From an uncultured Acetatifactor sp. (lineage in GTDB: Bacteria; Bacillota; Clostridia; Lachnospirales; Lachnospiraceae), in assembly GCA_910586215.1 (NCBI GenBank), contig CAJUGH010000011.1, forward strand, positions 1-64,000: a stretch of 64,000 bases of DNA. Direction: 5' to 3'. This document shows positions 63,360-64,000 of this stretch, one piece after another. A program made the position numbers and the translations under genes. Positions within the stretch are counted from its first letter, which is position 1. Every line of letters begins with the position of its first letter. The notes beneath the pieces were generated by a model that worked only from the letters and a program-made list of their open reading frames with translations, searched no databases and was not told where the DNA came from.

Positions 63360-64000
63360 TCACCTGCCTGGAATGTCTATGCTCACACCGCCGGCCAGGG
63401 CCGAATCGTGGATACACAGGCAGGTCTTCGTGATCTCATAGGCCAGGGCCGGTCCGATAGCCGGCTCCCTGTCCTCCACGATGGCCTTCACGAATTCGTT
63501 CACCAGGTGGGGATGGGATCCGTGGTGCCCTGCCCCTGCTCCCTTTTTCAAGGAATTCTGGGGATTGGTGGCATCATAATTCTTCCCCACCGTATATTTA
63601 CGGATCTCCTGTGGCAGATCCAGGTAATAATTGGGCACTTCTATCTCTGCCACCGGAGTGGCCCGGCCCCGGATGCCTTTCATATCAGGATTCAGTTCGA
63701 TATCTGCCAGTTCTTCCAGGGTAGTCACATAAGGCATTGACCCGTCATAGAAGCCCCACTCAAAGCTTTTCCTGCTGCCATAGACACAGAAGCCTTCTTT
63801 ATATACATGGGCTGTCTCAAACAGGCTTCTGGTCACTTCCCCTTTCAGTCCTCCGGAGAACTCCAGCAGGGCCGTCTCCACCGGGTAAGGATTCCCGTAT
63901 TTCTTCACCAGCTCCTGGTCCATGGTGCCGGAGCCGAAAGCCACTACCCGTTTCACATGTCTGCCGGACAAGGCTATCAAGGGACTTATGGCATGGGTAC
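63360..64000 (-). CDS. Gfo/Idh/MocA-family oxidoreductase, C-terminal part (cut by window end)
   Basis: About 213 C-terminal residues; the frame is open to the window edge, so the N-terminal NAD-binding fold lies outside. The remaining part looks like the C-terminal alpha/beta domain of Gfo/Idh/MocA dehydrogenases: ETALLEFSGGLKGEVTRSLFETA, FCVYGSRKSFEWG, and HPHLVNEFVKAIVEDREPAIGPALAYEITKTCLCIHDSA. These enzymes oxidise or rearrange sugars and glycosides with NAD(P). It lies 61 bases upstream of the GH42 gene in the same direction and belongs to the RG-I region by position. Confidence 0.88.
   Translation of the reverse strand, partial: THAISPLIALSGRHVKRVVAFGSGTMDQELVKKYGNPYPVETALLEFSGGLKGEVTRSLFETAHVYKEGFCVYGSRKSFEWGFYDGSMPYVTTLEELADIELNPDMKGIRGRATPVAEIEVPNYYLDLPQEIRKYTVGKNYDATNPQNSLKKGAGAGHHGSHPHLVNEFVKAIVEDREPAIGPALAYEITKTCLCIHDSALAGGVSIDIPGR

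Noticed and set aside
1..64000. tRNA or rRNA genes
   Set aside because: No cloverleaf with CCA-type ends or rRNA-like conserved stretches noticed in the intergenic regions; a tRNAscan run was not possible.

Overview
The window reads as chromosomal DNA of a gut-type Gram-positive anaerobe of the Lachnospiraceae/Clostridia kind. This rests on AGGAGG ribosome binding sites before almost every gene, lipoproteins with L-A-G-C lipoboxes, CUT1 sugar ABC systems without their own ATPase, YesM/YesN-type sensor pairs, an FMN-riboswitch/RibU unit and indolepyruvate oxidoreductase. The assignment is inference, because no rRNA or other taxonomic marker is present. Most genes lie on the minus strand.

Layout: (1) 1-840, the 3' end of an FMN riboswitch, a terminator-like hairpin and ribU, AT-richer than what follows. 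(2) 910-14337, a twelve-gene minus-strand operon for peptidoglycan salvage: nagZ, murQ, two ABC permeases, a binding lipoprotein, an acyltransferase-like protein, two NamZ-like (DUF1343) exo-muramidases, a BadF-type amino-sugar kinase, an amidase, a serine hydrolase and anmK. A MurR/RpiR regulator lies just upstream (14727-15575). (3) 15790-18349, a polar amino-acid ABC transporter. (4) 18486-21876, a 1012-residue WYL-like/SF1-helicase/DUF2726-nuclease protein and a small Cys-containing protein. (5) 22213-30266, L-fucose isomerase, a radical SAM protein, an amidohydrolase, and an acyl-CoA ligase-iorA-iorB operon for aromatic 2-oxoacid oxidation. (6) 30372-50640 and 58290-64000, a rhamnogalacturonan-I utilisation region: GH78, a 2835-residue secreted membrane-anchored CE12+PL11 enzyme, a CUT1 ABC transporter with YesM/YesN control, a GH106-like enzyme, GH42 beta-galactosidase and a Gfo/Idh/MocA oxidoreductase cut by the window end. 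(7) 51032-58102, signalling genes: a DtxR-type regulator, a GAF/PAS hybrid kinase, a hemerythrin-REC fusion, and a LytTR regulator with a GHKL kinase.

How the genes fit together: the operon in (2) encodes import plus complete intracellular dismantling of muropeptides. The proteins after the transporter lack visible signal peptides, so the inferred route is uptake of fragments, then removal of peptide, GlcNAc and MurNAc in the cytoplasm, phosphorylation by the BadF kinase and AnmK, and MurQ etherase conversion to GlcNAc-6-P. The RG-I region resembles the Bacillus subtilis yes cluster (YesMN, YesOPQ, YesT, YesW/X, YesZ), but here the acetylesterase and the lyase are fused in one tethered protein.

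Two other points stand out. A 134-150 bp mobile-element-like repeat occurs at 15640-15789 and 24060-24193. Each copy has terminal inverted repeats, is flanked by a perfect 10-bp direct repeat, and carries an internal stem with compensatory changes between copies. A decayed third copy lies at about 22003-22105. The helicase-nuclease protein at 18486-21524 is a reasonable candidate for an uncharacterised defence gene.
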